64,000 bases of DNA from Leishmania donovani (GCF_000227135.1 NC_018263.1:995457-1059456); one strand, 5' to 3'; numbered from the stretch's first letter, positions 32,376 to 41,916 are shown. The notes: generated from the sequence alone by a model not told the origin. Numbers and translations are program-made.

Positions 32376-33428
32376 ATGCCGCGGGACACGGATCTGGAAC
32401 GGCTGACGGCGTTCGCCAAGGACTACGCTCAGCTCTACGCGCGCTTTGCGAATCACTTCGCCATCCCGGAGAGAGCTACCATCGACGGTTTTGCGGAGCT
32501 GTTTGATGCGAGCCACATCGAGTACCTCCACTACTGCGGCGGCACGACGCTCGAACGTCCGTTCTTTCCCGCCATCACAAGTGAGCTTCTCATGCTGAGC
32601 TCTGCCTACCTGTCGATTCCGGAGGCGGTGGCACCGCGCGGGGCTCGTACGTTTGGGCTGCTTCTGAGTTTCTTCATCTATTCCACTCAGCCTGCACGAC
32701 AGCAGCCCAAGGCGCCGGCTAGTGTCACCACGGAAGGGGTGTCGTTGCCGCCAGTCCAAACAACTGCGTCGCTTGTGGAATCCACCCTACCCCGCAGTGG
32801 AGGACCGCGAGCGGCCCGCATCGCGATGATGGCGGACAGCCTCACCAGCTCAAGCACTCAGCAGCCGCAGTCTTGCAGCGCAGCAGAGGGAACGGCAGCC
32901 ACTGCACCACCGTCTCCGCCTGTCCCGTCGTCCCTGCGTCTTCCGATGCAGCCAGTGCCAGTGAGTGTCAGCTGTATGCGCTTATTGCTCTCCCGTCTGT
33001 TCATTGACGCAGGATCGGGGGTCATGTCTGGGCAGTCCTGTGCAGAAGCTCCGCCTCTACGCACAGCAGCGGCAGCCGCTCCAGCGTCCGCCTCGCCGGC
33101 TCAGCTGTCCCATACGGAGGCCAAGGTGGTGCTGGCGCTGCGCCGCGCCACTGGGTGGCATATTGAGCCCTACCTGCAGCAAGGAAAGCACTTTTCTGCG
33201 CTCTTGTCCGCTCATCAGGCGTGCGCGGTGCCGCTCGTGCAGCACGTCACGCCTCTCCCGCGCTCTCTCTTTGCGGCTACGCTGACAGCACGTTCGATGC
33301 TGAATGCGTCGGCGGCACCGGAGGAGATAGGCGGGTCCGACAGCCTCTTTCGCGACCCGGACTTTGTGCGACTGCGACAGGGATACGAAGCAGCGCGCCG
33401 GCGACTGCTACTTGGGGAGCGCCGGTGA
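32376..33428 (+). CDS. SNAP43-like subunit of snRNA-activating complex (putative)
   Basis: 350 residues from the ATG at 32376. The first 115 residues follow the pattern of the SNAPC1/SNAP43 N-terminal domain: an acidic helix, 'FAELFDASHIEYLHYC', a helical stretch with 'ERPFFP', then 'RTFGLLLSFFIYSTQP', close to the family's 'R.gaL..LY.TQ' segment. Mid-protein (about 115-190) is Pro/Ser/Ala-rich linker. The C-terminal part (about 190-350) is helical and ends in an Arg-rich tail. The SNAP complex drives transcription of snRNA genes, and in trypanosomatids also of spliced-leader RNA genes; a SNAP43-type subunit is known there. The assignment rests on the N-terminal pattern alone. Confidence 0.75.
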   Translation: MPRDTDLERLTAFAKDYAQLYARFANHFAIPERATIDGFAELFDASHIEYLHYCGGTTLERPFFPAITSELLMLSSAYLSIPEAVAPRGARTFGLLLSFFIYSTQPARQQPKAPASVTTEGVSLPPVQTTASLVESTLPRSGGPRAARIAMMADSLTSSSTQQPQSCSAAEGTAATAPPSPPVPSSLRLPMQPVPVSVSCMRLLLSRLFIDAGSGVMSGQSCAEAPPLRTAAAAAPASASPAQLSHTEAKVVLALRRATGWHIEPYLQQGKHFSALLSAHQACAVPLVQHVTPLPRSLFAATLTARSMLNASAAPEEIGGSDSLFRDPDFVRLRQGYEAARRRLLLGERR

Positions 33429-33970
33429 GCACTGCGAAGGAAGTGCCGTTTGTTTCTTTTTTTTTGTCTTCCTCTGGCAGTGGCACTGGAGATCTCTTTG
33501 AGCAGCGGCACACTCTATCGTTCCCCGCTACTGCGTTTCAGAGTGCATGAGCCACATTCGCAGAGAAGGGCACCACGAACTTTCCCTCTGCCTTTCTTTG
33601 ACGCGTTGATATCGTGGACCGCGTGAGGCCCTCTAAGAGGGGCCTCAGTGACGCACTGAACGAAATGAAAAGGGAAACGAGTAGGCGTTTGTTTTGTGTG
33701 CGCGCGGCGTCCGTGTGTCGAACACCGACCATCACGTGCAATGTTCCTCAACCAGCATGTCTGTCAATTTGGTTCATAGGTCCTTCCCTCCCTTTTCCAC
33801 CCTGTCTTCATCTGCTTCCAACTCTTCTCCACCTACACCTCCTCCCCTCCACGCGGCCTTGAATCGCCATCGTCTTTGGAGCACGCCTAACAGATTGCGT
33901 GTCCGCTCGCGCATCCCCTGTGGCGTGAGCAACGATCCTGTCCAACTCTACTTCCTCCCCCTGCCCCACA
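33429..33970. other. Spacer with small hairpin and pyrimidine tract
   Basis: 0.54 kb. An inverted repeat GAGGCCC/GGGCCTC (33625-33646) could fold. A strong CT-rich stretch (33778-33855) probably serves trans-splicing of the helicase gene. Confidence 0.6.
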
Positions 33971-36322
33971 ATGACCCTCCGACGCGTTGTGCTGCGAGGG
34001 GGACAATCTTCCCTATCGCCTCTGTTAAGCAGCATGCGATGCGCGCGGCAGCAGCACAACACTTCGGACCCAGCGCAGATTCACTCTGACAGAGACCCAG
34101 TCTCTTCTTCCTCGTCGACTGGCCCGTCACCCACGCTTGGGGTCGCAGGCACACCGAGCTCGGCTGGTGGGCCCCAAGAGGCGAACCGGCTGTTCGACAT
34201 ACTCGGAGAGCCTGTAGCTCCGCCGTTGAAAGCTGTTCTGCAAGACAACTCACGAAAACCCAGTGCTTGGCAGCCACTCCGCGGTGCATCGTCAGCGCCC
34301 TCGACTGATGCAGGCGGAGAGGGGCGGATCTTGGATGCGTCGCCGCCAGCATGGTCTCAGCCCATCCAGCAGGTAGTCCGGCATGCGGTGCTTGACCCTT
34401 TGCGCTACGCATCCTCTCAAATCGACGGCAGCGAATCACAAGAAAAGCGCCGCGAGAGTGTCGCGCCGCCGTCGCTGCCGGACTTGTCGGCGCAGTACAA
34501 GGTGATAATTGTGGACGCTCTAGGGATGCCAGCCGATTTGCCGAGAGGTGCCCCACGGAGCTTTGAAGACCTGCTCGAGCTCTCGCCGTCGATCCTTCGG
34601 ACGCAGCTGCAGAAGCTGATTGAGCGCAAGCGCTACCGCGCCCTCACCCCTGTGCAGGCCGCCGTCATACCGCTTATGCTGGAGTACCGCGATGTGCTCT
34701 GTATCGCGCCCACGGCAACTGGCAAGACCCTCTGCTATGTCTACGCGACTCTTATGCACCTACTGCTAAAGGACATAAATGATCGACCAGCCGCAGCAGC
34801 AGCAGCAGCAGCCACCGCGGGCGACGAGGGCAACGAGGGCGGCGGTGTCAGCCTGAACCGGCGGCAAGTGGAAACCTTCCTGCAGGAGAAAATCGACAAG
34901 GGAGAAGTCTGCCCCTACTGCGAACTGAGCCTCAGCGAGGTGCGCGTCTGTCCAATGACAGGCTTCCCGCACCCGTCCGCGTTCGAGCTCGAGACCGACC
35001 TCGCTCTTCGGTCAAAGGAGCGACGTGCGATGCGGCTGGAAGAGCTACAATCCTCTGTCGCGGAGCCGCGCGTGCTGGTGCTGGTGCCGAATGGTCAGTT
35101 GGCCTCTCAGGTCTCCGCCGTGTTCCGCTCTCTTCACTGCGACTATAGGATCCACTGCATGGTACGCGCCTCCAGCGCAGAGGAGCAGCGCAAGTACCTG
35201 CAAGCGCTGGAAGGCGGCGTCGACGTGCTCGTCGCCTCCCCAGAAACCATACTGCCAGCGTTATACAGGCATAAACTGTCCCTGAGGAAAGTGCAGACGG
35301 TGGTGATGGATGAAGTGGACGATATCGTCTCTGTGAATCACTTCGAACCCATGAAGATCATCCTCGGCGCGCTGCCAAAGGGTGTGCGACGGCCGCAGCG
35401 ACTTCTGTTCGGTGCCTCGCTTCCACCCGTTGCCTATGAAATGATCAAGAAAAAGATGCTGCTTCCCTCTCACAGATTTGTGCTCGTCGACCTCAAAGCC
35501 CCGGCAGAGCTAAGTCGTGCTGCTCCTTCTTCTCTAGCGTCGTCACTGTCGTCCTCCTCTCCCGACAAGCCGAACGCGGGGGACGCCGGCGATCTCCCTG
35601 TAGCAGCCTTGTCTACCACCGTGACGGGCGGTTTCTTGACCGCGCGCACAAATCTGCGTCACCTCGTATTTATGGTGGGGCGCGCCGAGAAGGTGCAGAA
35701 GCTCGCGTGGCTGTACGAGACCGGGAAGCTCAACCCAGACCAGCGCACCCTCATCTTCTGCAACTCACGTCACAACGTCGCCTACGTGTGCGACAAGATG
35801 AAGGAGCTAGTTTCGCAGGTGAACTTTACCACGCTGACCTCGCACGCCTCGTCGTCGGCGCGTGAAGGTGTACTGAAGATGTTCCGAACAGGGGTGTCGA
35901 CCAGCCTTATCTGCACAGACCTGCTGAGTCGTGGAATCGACTTCCAGGGCGTGGTCTACGTCGTGCATTACGACATGCCAACAGACATGGAGACCTGGAC
36001 GCACCGGTGCGGTCGCTGCGGTCGTGGAGGCTCTCTGCAGGGCAGAGGGTATATCTACACCTTTTTCCAGCCGGAGAACATCAAGCTGGCAAAGCCGCTG
36101 GTCGGGTATCTTCGCCAGCATCAACAGCTAGTTCCGCCGAGGCTGCGCGAGTACGCAAAGCAGTCTTTCATCGATGTGTTCAACAACTCGCTCTTCCACC
36201 ATCCGACGCGGCCGCGCCGCAAGGATGATCCGCAGAACAGCACGCCGGTTCTCGGCCGAGGCATGCGACGCTTCCCCGACTACAAGCAGGGCACCATTCA
36301 CAAACACTTCCGGCCACATTGA
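33971..36322 (+). CDS. DEAD-like RNA helicase (DEVD motif), probably mitochondrial
   Basis: 783 residues from the ATG at 33971. The first 27 residues are Arg/Ser/Leu-rich without acids, a likely mitochondrial targeting sequence. Helicase motifs: Q-type ALTPVQ (224-229), motif I APTATGKT (246-253), Ia 'LVPNGQLASQ', Ib 'VASPETIL', motif II DEVD (447-450) in place of DEAD, motif III GAS (481-483) in place of SAT, IV 'TLIFCNSR', V 'LLSRGIDF', VI HRCGRCGRGG (678-687). Between motifs I and Ia there is an insertion with C314-x2-C317-x9-C327-x6-H334, a possible zinc site. A Ser-rich insertion sits at 515-545. Likely roles are mitochondrial RNA processing or ribosome assembly. Catalytic residues for ATP hydrolysis are kept (Lys252, Asp447, Glu448). 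Confidence 0.92.
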   Translation: MTLRRVVLRGGQSSLSPLLSSMRCARQQHNTSDPAQIHSDRDPVSSSSSTGPSPTLGVAGTPSSAGGPQEANRLFDILGEPVAPPLKAVLQDNSRKPSAWQPLRGASSAPSTDAGGEGRILDASPPAWSQPIQQVVRHAVLDPLRYASSQIDGSESQEKRRESVAPPSLPDLSAQYKVIIVDALGMPADLPRGAPRSFEDLLELSPSILRTQLQKLIERKRYRALTPVQAAVIPLMLEYRDVLCIAPTATGKTLCYVYATLMHLLLKDINDRPAAAAAAAATAGDEGNEGGGVSLNRRQVETFLQEKIDKGEVCPYCELSLSEVRVCPMTGFPHPSAFELETDLALRSKERRAMRLEELQSSVAEPRVLVLVPNGQLASQVSAVFRSLHCDYRIHCMVRASSAEEQRKYLQALEGGVDVLVASPETILPALYRHKLSLRKVQTVVMDEVDDIVSVNHFEPMKIILGALPKGVRRPQRLLFGASLPPVAYEMIKKKMLLPSHRFVLVDLKAPAELSRAAPSSLASSLSSSSPDKPNAGDAGDLPVAALSTTVTGGFLTARTNLRHLVFMVGRAEKVQKLAWLYETGKLNPDQRTLIFCNSRHNVAYVCDKMKELVSQVNFTTLTSHASSSAREGVLKMFRTGVSTSLICTDLLSRGIDFQGVVYVVHYDMPTDMETWTHRCGRCGRGGSLQGRGYIYTFFQPENIKLAKPLVGYLRQHQQLVPPRLREYAKQSFIDVFNNSLFHHPTRPRRKDDPQNSTPVLGRGMRRFPDYKQGTIHKHFRPH

Positions 36323-37133
36323 CAGTGGAGGTGCGGTGTATGGCTGACGTGAAAGAAGCAGTGTGAAGAGGGAACGCATGCCTTCGATCTATCGGCCGTT
36401 GTCGCCTGTAGCAGCACTGTTGCCGTGTCTTTTTCTGTTGCTGAGTCCGCACGTCTGCGCGACACGTCTGCAGCTGTCTGCCCCCCCCCCCTCCTTTTTC
36501 TTCACATACACGCACGCGCACACCTTCGTTGTGACTTGCGTTTAACTTCCTCCCTCCCTCTTTGCTTACGCTAACGAGCAAGCAAATCAAGCCGCAGACA
36601 CCCATGAACTTCTCGCCGAGCGCACATTAGTGACTATAAGAAGGGCGCCTGTTGTAGGTGCACCGCGCCTCGCCCTCTCCACTTTCTCGTGCGCAGTGCA
36701 GATGACAGCTCGCGGATGCCACCGTGTCTTTGTGCACTCTCTCAGTAGTGGAACAGTGCTTTAGGTGCCTATGTTTTTTTCCTTGGAGAGGATGCACCCC
36801 GCATGTTTCTCCTCACGCAGCCATGTCACATCACCTGTGTACCCCTTCTTTATGTTAAGCTGTCTCTGAGTACAGATCCTGAGTCGATCTCGCTAGCTCG
36901 TCATCCATCTCTTCTCCCCGCCCCCTCCCCTGCCCCTTCTCTTTCCCCACTCCCTCTCTCGCTAGCGTGCCTTTTCTATTCTCACCACTGCAGGACTCTC
37001 ATAGCCTCAGTCATCACCACCACGAAACCCCCCCCTCTCATACACGTCGTGCTTGACGGCCTACATTACACCCTCTCCCTTTCCTTCCTCTCGTTATTTC
37101 CACCCCTCTCCCCGCCTTGACCCTCGGCCCTCG
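36323..37133. other. Spacer
   Basis: 0.8 kb without a gene. It has a C run at 36481-36491 and a very CT-rich region (36905-36965). Confidence 0.6.
36905..36993 (+). promoter_or_regulatory. Likely trans-splice acceptor (polypyrimidine-AG)
   Basis: An extended pyrimidine tract is followed by CAG at 36991-36993, about 140 bases upstream of the ATG at 37134. Confidence 0.5.
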
Positions 37134-38342
37134 ATGGAGCTCACAAAAAAGCGGGTGAAGATCCCGCCCATCCACAAGCTGCGGCCAGGTTGGTCTGCAG
37201 TGGCGCTGCACACAGTCATTTATCTTCTCCGCCACGACTTCGTCACAGCCATTGTTGCCACTTTTGTTGTGCAGCCGCTGTACCACCGGCTGATTCTGCA
37301 GAGTACCTATCTGCAGCGGCTCTCTGACCCCGCCCTCTTCACGCTGGTTTTTGCGGTGCTCTGTCACTGCGTTCCGTGGGCCTTCTTCAACGGCATCTTC
37401 CTCTTCTTTGACAGCCTCCACCCCCAGTATGGGATCGAGGGCCTCAGAAACAACGCCCTGCTGGCCCCGCTTGGCCGCAGAATGGCAGTGTACAAGCTTC
37501 CCCGGAAGCCGCAGCAGCTGCCATCAGCAGCGCTCATCTTCAGCACCATGTTACACACCGCGTTCAATCACTATCTGGTTATTCCAGTTGTGCTCTATGC
37601 GTACCTGGTGCACACAAACTCATGCGCTCTGCGCGCCCCACCGCCGGAGACGGTGATTGTCGGCTTCACACCAGAAGACGTAGTCAACTACATGAGCGGT
37701 CGCAACCTGAAGCAAATTCCGATTAGCCTGGTCACCATCACGTCGCACTTCCTGATCGCCAACGTAATTAACGAGATGGGCTTCTACATTGTCCACAGCA
37801 TCCTGCATTCGAGCCCCACGCTGTACCGTCTGTTTCACAAGAAGCATCACATGTACACGGGCACCATAAGCATCGCTGCAGAATACGCCACGCCGTTGGA
37901 GGAGATTCTCGCAAATGCAATCCCCACTACTGCGTACTTCGCGTTTATGTTTTTCCACTACACGCGCGAGGAAGCATCGAAGTCGAGCTTCGTCACCTCA
38001 GCGCGGGCGTGGCCTCTCTTTATTACGTGGATGTGGGCGCGCCTCTGGGAGACATACGAGGTGCATAGCGGTTACTGTTTCAGCGACACGTGGCTGGGCA
38101 AGCTTGGCCTACTGCATGGGCACCGTGCCCGCTTCCACGACTTCCACCATACGCACAACGTCTGCAACTACGGCAGCGGCCTCTTCATGGACGCGCTGCT
38201 CAATACGATGGATCCATACCTGATCTACCGCTACCCAGACAAGCACCCGCGCACGACGACGCTGAGGGAAGAGGATTTGAAGGAGCCGCGCGATCTGGAA
38301 GCGGGCAGTGAAGCGATGGACGAGGTGCGCGCGTGTTCGTAA
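37134..38342 (+). CDS. Sterol desaturase/fatty acid hydroxylase family membrane enzyme
   Basis: 402 residues from the ATG at 37134. Membrane-bound di-iron oxygenase with three histidine boxes: HSILH (221-225), HKKHH (235-239) and HDFHH (335-339). An 'ETYEVHSGY' segment at 307-315 is typical of C4-sterol methyl oxidases and sterol desaturases. Hydrophobic helices are visible at about 22-48, 66-92, 132-160, 200-220 and 262-275. The usual length is 250-300 residues; this protein carries a long N-terminal extension of about 100 residues and a charged C-terminal tail. It would act in the ER using O2 and a reductant. A role in ergosterol synthesis (C4 demethylation) is one option; the substrate cannot be read from the sequence. 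Confidence 0.9.
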   Translation: MELTKKRVKIPPIHKLRPGWSAVALHTVIYLLRHDFVTAIVATFVVQPLYHRLILQSTYLQRLSDPALFTLVFAVLCHCVPWAFFNGIFLFFDSLHPQYGIEGLRNNALLAPLGRRMAVYKLPRKPQQLPSAALIFSTMLHTAFNHYLVIPVVLYAYLVHTNSCALRAPPPETVIVGFTPEDVVNYMSGRNLKQIPISLVTITSHFLIANVINEMGFYIVHSILHSSPTLYRLFHKKHHMYTGTISIAAEYATPLEEILANAIPTTAYFAFMFFHYTREEASKSSFVTSARAWPLFITWMWARLWETYEVHSGYCFSDTWLGKLGLLHGHRARFHDFHHTHNVCNYGSGLFMDALLNTMDPYLIYRYPDKHPRTTTLREEDLKEPRDLEAGSEAMDEVRACS

Positions 38343-38503
38343 AGGTGCTCAGGCACGAACGACTTCACGGGCAACATAAAGTCTGCTGTTGCCCGAGTAT
38401 TGAACCTTCCGGGCTCACTTTCTGTTTTTGTTGCGTTTTTCTTTGTCTACAGAGGCAACGCTCACAGAGTCCTCCGGTAGTTTTTGTAGCTGATCTCCTT
38501 TTC

Positions 38504-38540
38504 TCCTGATGATGCCGGCCACCCGACCGTGGTATCGGGG
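38504..38540 (+). ncRNA. HDV-ribozyme-like 5' signature (DIRE copy 2)
   Basis: TCCTGAT (38504-38510) can pair with ATCGGGG (38534-38540). The inner CCAC (38519-38522) pairs with GTGG (38529-38532). This is the P1/P3 arrangement of the L1Tc HDV-like ribozyme. Other helices were not traced. Confidence 0.4.
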
Positions 38541-38788
38541 TAGAGTGCCCACACTGTAGGACCGCCACGAGCCTGCACTGCCTGCCCTCGGGTACGGCTG
38601 CGGACTCCTGGTGCCGGCAGACAAGTCTGGGCTGGCGCTGTGCCAAAGAGACTTGCGGCCATGATGAGGATTGGACCAGCTCACTCCGAGCTGTGCCGAC
38701 GCTCCGGCAAATATGCGCATCCGTCTGCTGCTTTTTTTTCTCCGTGTGCTTCGTTGCGGTGATGTCGGGCTTAATCCTGTGCCTAGCC
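38504..38788 (+). mobile_element. DIRE fragment copy 2 (ingi/L1Tc-like, 5' end only)
   Basis: About 285 bp, sense to transcription, inverted relative to copy 1 at 19495-19779. By eye only one substitution separates the two copies. It starts with the CCTGATGATGCCGG signature, carries the same hydrophobic stretch and the same altered 2A-like motif (38758-38784), and ends abruptly two codons after it, before the endonuclease start seen in copy 1. Flanking sequences differ and no clear target-site duplication was found. Confidence 0.75.
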
Positions 38789-39469
38789 GATGTTTTTGGT
38801 GCTCTCACTCACCGCTCTCGACCCAAATGGCCATCCTCAGTCTTTCACTCGTCCTCGCTGTGTGCTATCTTCCTTTCGCTTGTATCTTCTCACGTCCTCT
38901 AACTCACGCAGACAGACGCTATCCCTACGTCACCCTCTTTTGTTGCTGTGCTCGCCGTGGATGTGTCCGTGCGCGCACAGATGGGGTAACGCTTTCTGGC
39001 AGCACCTCAAGACGAAAGAGGGGAGAAGACGCACGAAAGAGAACACACATAGGAGGAAAGCAATGGAATGGACTCTCACTTACGCACGCACACACTCACG
39101 TGTGTATCAACTGTGAGCGAAGAGAGTCACGAGGACGGGTCATTGAAGAGGAAAACAACGGCTTGTAAAGAGCAGGAAATGGTGTATCAATCAACGGCAA
39201 TAACCTGTGTCTTTGGCGGACCGCGTTTACTCTCCCAATACGTCCCTTGTACGTCACTTTTTCCTTTATTTGCATGCCGGTGTGTCTGTGTGTGTGTGTG
39301 CGGGGGTGACGTCATGTTCACCTGCCCCCACCCCACCCGCGCGAGCTTCTATGTGGGTATGCTTGCAAGACTGTGGGCGCTGTACTATCCTCCTCTATGC
39401 TTTACTATGAAGACGAGTAGCCGCCCCGCACCAGCACCGCCACCACCCCGTTGCACATGCTGCTTTGCT

Positions 39470-39485
39470 TATATATATATATATA
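39470..39485. repeat. AT dinucleotide microsatellite
   Basis: About eight AT units, upstream of SIDER2 copy 2. Confidence 0.95.
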
Positions 39486-39673
39486 AGGCTCCCCCTCCCC
39501 TCGCCTGTGCTGCTTTAGTGTGTGGTTTTCTCTTCACAAATGAGCGTCTGTCATAAGCATCGTAGGTGCTGTGTGCAACGCCGGAAAGAGCGCTATTACA
39601 TGACGTAACCGCCATCTCATCCTCGCTCTGTATCCCCACCCCCCTCCCTCCCTCCCTCCCCATCTCTCTTCGT

Positions 39674-40167
39674 CTCTGACGACGTGGGACACCTCAGCGT
39701 GTGGTATCTCAGGATCCAGTGTCCTCACTCTGTGTGTAGGGAGGCCAAGCAGCACCCCCGCTCCCTTTCCCTGCCTAAATGCGGAGCCACCTCTGTTGGT
39801 GACAGGGTCATGCGCCTGCGGCGTCGGGCGAGGTCGGAGCGATGTGTCGCTGCTGATGTTGGCGGCTAGGTTCTGGATGGCGGGGTGTCGGAGCGAGCTG
39901 CGACAGTAAGCACATCTGTACCATCCATATGATAGGTAAAGTGTCCAAGTGGATCGAACGTATTCCACCCCCGGTCCTCACTGCCTGCTGGTGATGGGGA
40001 GCCTGCGCCACGGCGGGTGGGCAGAGTTTGAGGCAGGGGCCGTGCTCAGCCGACGGAGTCGGTGCGCTGCTGTACCGCGTGTCTGCAGCTGCTTCACACC
40101 ACGCCGACAGGGGCCTGTGACAGGCCGGGGGTAGAGTAGTGTTTGACTCATGCTGTATGGCAGAGAA
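39674..40167 (+). mobile_element. SIDER2 retroposon, copy 2
   Basis: About 495 bp, with the same ordered blocks as copies 1 and 3: 5' 'GTGGTATCTCAGGATCCAGTG', 'GAGGCCAAGCAGCACCCC', the GTCATGCGCCTGCGGCGT block, the ACCATCCATATGAT block, 'GTCTGCAGCTGCTTCACACC' and a 3' tail 'CATGCTGTATGGCAGAGAA'. Sense to the sterol-desaturase-like gene, in its probable 3'UTR or the adjoining spacer. Confidence 0.88.
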
Positions 40168-40794
40168 TGGATGCGTTGGGAAAAAAGCGAAGAGGAGTGC
40201 ATTGTTGGACAAGCGGTTCCAGCTCTCGCCCTTCCTTGTGTCTGTGGATGTCTGTGTCCGAATAAAGGACCGAGCGTAGAACGTGGTTTATCTTGCTGAT
40301 GAGTCGCTTCTTCTGGGTAGTGAATAATGCTAACAGAAGAGAGTGGAAGTACCGACATAGAAAAACACGGTATCATGTACAACACAAGGTTCATGTGGAT
40401 TGTGTATGGGAGTATGTGTCTGTGGGTATGTGTGCCTAGGCGCATGTCTGCATGGTTTGTCTCTCTGTCGTGCATGGAGATACACTGCGTGCCTTCTCAA
40501 TGGCACTGGTAACCCTCCTGCGCCTTACTAACCTCCCTCTCTCCCTCTTTCTTTGCTGCACTACCGCGCGCGCTGCCTGGCCCACACAACTTCGTTGTTG
40601 TTAGAGAAGGGGTGTCACCAGTGGTGCAGTAGATAAGCCAGCGGGCAACATCGCAGAGGTACAGAAACACATACGCCTCTTCCTCATACATCACCAGGTA
40701 TCCCTGCACCTTTGGACTCCACACCCATTTCCTGTCACCCCTCCCCACCTCTCTCCACTCGCCCATCCCAACCATCTCTGCCGCAGTGCACATC

Positions 40795-41916
40795 ATGTCG
40801 TGTGAGCCCAATAGCCCGGTGGTAGACACCACAACCGCCGCTGCAGCGCCGAAGCTGATGACGCTCAAGGAAGCAATCGACCGGGATGGGGTGCCGGCCA
40901 CGTCCAGCTCGAAGCAACGTCGGCTGATGGACATTCATGTCACGGCGTACCCGGGTTTAGTTAATCAGCACATGCTTCCAAAGCACAATACAGCTGTCAA
41001 TGATTTCTCCTCGATTGATCCACTGCAGTACCGCAAGGCGCACACAGTGCGCAACAACAACACCGCCAGCTACAGCGAGAAGGAGGAAAACGTGCTAGAT
41101 ATGCTCACCACAAACCAATGCGCCAATCGCATGACCCGCCTCGGCATGCAGCTGAGGGAGGAACGGGCGAAGAACCCTAAAGGCATGCCGTCGATCAGCA
41201 GTCTTGCGCCGCGTGGCTACCGCAGCCGCTTTCTCTCCCCAAGCTTCGACGAGCGGTCCACCTATCGGTGGGACTACTGCCAGTGGGAGCCGGACGGCTT
41301 TCACGACACGGTGCGCCGCGAGCTCCTCGCCGCATACCGCGACGACTGGACAGAAGACGAAAAGGCGGATGTGGACATCTCCATGAAGATTCCATACTTA
41401 ACGATGGCGGTGTCTTCGGACCGACTCAAGGACAAGGCTACGATCTACCGCAAGGACTTCATGGAAGACGCAACTCAAGCTGACTACCGATCGCTGTCTT
41501 ACAAGACCAACCTCGAAGACCTCGGCATCTCGTACGCCTACTCCGCCTACTCCATCGATGACCCACGACGCAAGGTGCTCTTCGATGCGTCCGTCGCCGC
41601 CCTCAAGACACCGCACAGTGTGTTGGAGAAGACGTACAGTCCGCGCAACTCCTTCCTTGAGAAGAGCTTGTCGACCAAGCAGCAACCCTCAGCACGTGAG
41701 GAACTGGACCGCCTGCGTACGATGCGGCGGGAGGCGCTGCGCCTATCCGCGGCGAAGCGCAGCGCCGCTGAGTCTAACGATGACGGCAAGACGACGAAAA
41801 CGGTGGTGATTCCCGGCATCAAGGGTTCTGGCTACCGTCGCGCGCCAAAGGGCAACGACTCGTACGTGTGTCTTTCGCGTGATCACTTCTGCTACCAACA
41901 GGTGGACAACTTCTAA
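40795..41916 (+). CDS. Hypothetical protein
   Basis: 373 residues from the ATG at 40795; the upstream frame has a non-ATG start only. No membrane segment or signal peptide. It is hydrophilic, with many Tyr, Arg, Asp and Asn residues and short motifs such as 'STYRWDYCQWEPDG' and 'RRKVLFDASVAALKTPHSVL'. A charged Arg/Glu helix (about 305-335) precedes a Lys/Gly-rich C-terminal section. Its composition resembles that of structural or flagellum-associated trypanosomatid proteins, but no domain is recognised and no function is proposed. Codon use matches its neighbours, and the frame is uninterrupted, so it is a real gene. Confidence 0.9.
   Translation: MSCEPNSPVVDTTTAAAAPKLMTLKEAIDRDGVPATSSSKQRRLMDIHVTAYPGLVNQHMLPKHNTAVNDFSSIDPLQYRKAHTVRNNNTASYSEKEENVLDMLTTNQCANRMTRLGMQLREERAKNPKGMPSISSLAPRGYRSRFLSPSFDERSTYRWDYCQWEPDGFHDTVRRELLAAYRDDWTEDEKADVDISMKIPYLTMAVSSDRLKDKATIYRKDFMEDATQADYRSLSYKTNLEDLGISYAYSAYSIDDPRRKVLFDASVAALKTPHSVLEKTYSPRNSFLEKSLSTKQQPSAREELDRLRTMRREALRLSAAKRSAAESNDDGKTTKTVVIPGIKGSGYRRAPKGNDSYVCLSRDHFCYQQVDNF

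Larger units (their letters stand above)
38343..40794. other. Long spacer with DIRE and SIDER2 copies
   Basis: 2.45 kb without a gene. It contains DIRE copy 2 (38504-38788), an AT tract (39470-39485), SIDER2 copy 2 (39674-40167) and pyrimidine-rich sequence before the next gene. Confidence 0.7.

Noticed and set aside
38671..39168. 165-codon frame starting inside DIRE copy 2
   Set aside because: The retrotransposon part ends at 38788 and what follows is unrelated spacer, so this is a chance fusion and not a gene.
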